Part shown: in pieces, positions 22,167 through 22,213 of the stretch
How the letters are laid out: each line of letters starts with the position of its first letter
Position numbering within the stretch: the first letter of the stretch is position 1
Assembly (NCBI GenBank): GCA_045123075.1
Contig: JBGVIJ010000073.1
Coordinates: forward strand, 1-22,213
Source of the DNA: JAHHUH01 sp045123075
Lineage (GTDB): Bacteria; Bacillota; Negativicutes; Acidaminococcales; Acidaminococcaceae
Reading direction: 5' to 3'
DNA: 22,213 nt
The notes under the pieces: generated by a model
What the model saw: only the letters and a program-made list of their open reading frames with translations
Database searches by the model: none
Told to the model about the DNA's origin: nothing
Made by a program: the position numbers and the translations under genes

Positions 22167-22213
22167 TTACGCTTTAATGAGACCTTTTTCTTCCAAGAAC
22201 TCTGCCAAGAATT
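22167..22213 (-). CDS. Partial: C-terminus of an unidentified protein
   Basis: The last 14 codons and the stop (22167-22169) of a minus-strand gene that enters from the right edge. The visible end reads FLAEFLEEKGLIKA, a helical tail that is too short for assignment. A 10-bp inverted repeat 46 nt downstream may be its terminator. Confidence 0.55.
   Translation of the reverse strand, partial: FLAEFLEEKGLIKA

Overview
The window looks like a chromosomal segment of a low-GC, probably anaerobic Bacillota (Firmicutes) bacterium. The signs are strong AGGAGG-type ribosome binding sites, sigma-A promoters, some TTG/GTG starts, compact intrinsic terminators, a flavodoxin/ferredoxin fusion and a complete polyamine ABC transporter. 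A member of the Negativicutes is my guess; nothing here proves it. No rRNA, tRNA, CRISPR array, transposase or integrase was seen.

Left edge (1-594, minus strand): the first 20 codons of a flavodoxin-fold NAD(P)H oxidoreductase, then a low-molecular-weight protein-tyrosine phosphatase.

Island (607-10036, all minus strand, visibly more AT-rich than the right half). In order of transcription it holds: (i) a DpnII/MboI-type restriction-modification operon, with an HTH-Dam methylase fusion, a DpnII-family endonuclease and a second methylase carrying an HPPY motif; (ii) a bicistron of an unrecognised repeat/membrane/SH3-like protein and a Fic protein with a fused VbhA-like segment and a non-canonical active-site motif; (iii) a KAP-family P-loop NTPase; (iv) a HipA-like kinase overlapping by 4 bp a protein that looks like a HipS-like domain fused to a helix-turn-helix. 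This is a typical defence/toxin-antitoxin neighbourhood. Modules ii to iv are the best place in the window for an undescribed system, but a joint function is inference only.

Middle (10153-12712, minus strand): two small orphan genes (131 and 128 aa), the first behind a promoter with a near-perfect operator dyad; then a flavodoxin/2x[4Fe-4S] protein and a small EamA-type membrane protein.

Right half (13063-22213), housekeeping and transport: a potABCD operon (plus), a DAACS glutamate/dicarboxylate symporter with twin palindromes upstream of its promoter (plus), an MFS exporter (minus), a protein with a PH-like C-terminus (plus), a PLP-dependent aminotransferase (minus) and the last 14 codons of another minus-strand gene. 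Genes are mostly separated by clear hairpin terminators. Several terminators overlap the promoter of the next gene, and a roughly 100-bp imperfect palindrome lies at 20746-20844.
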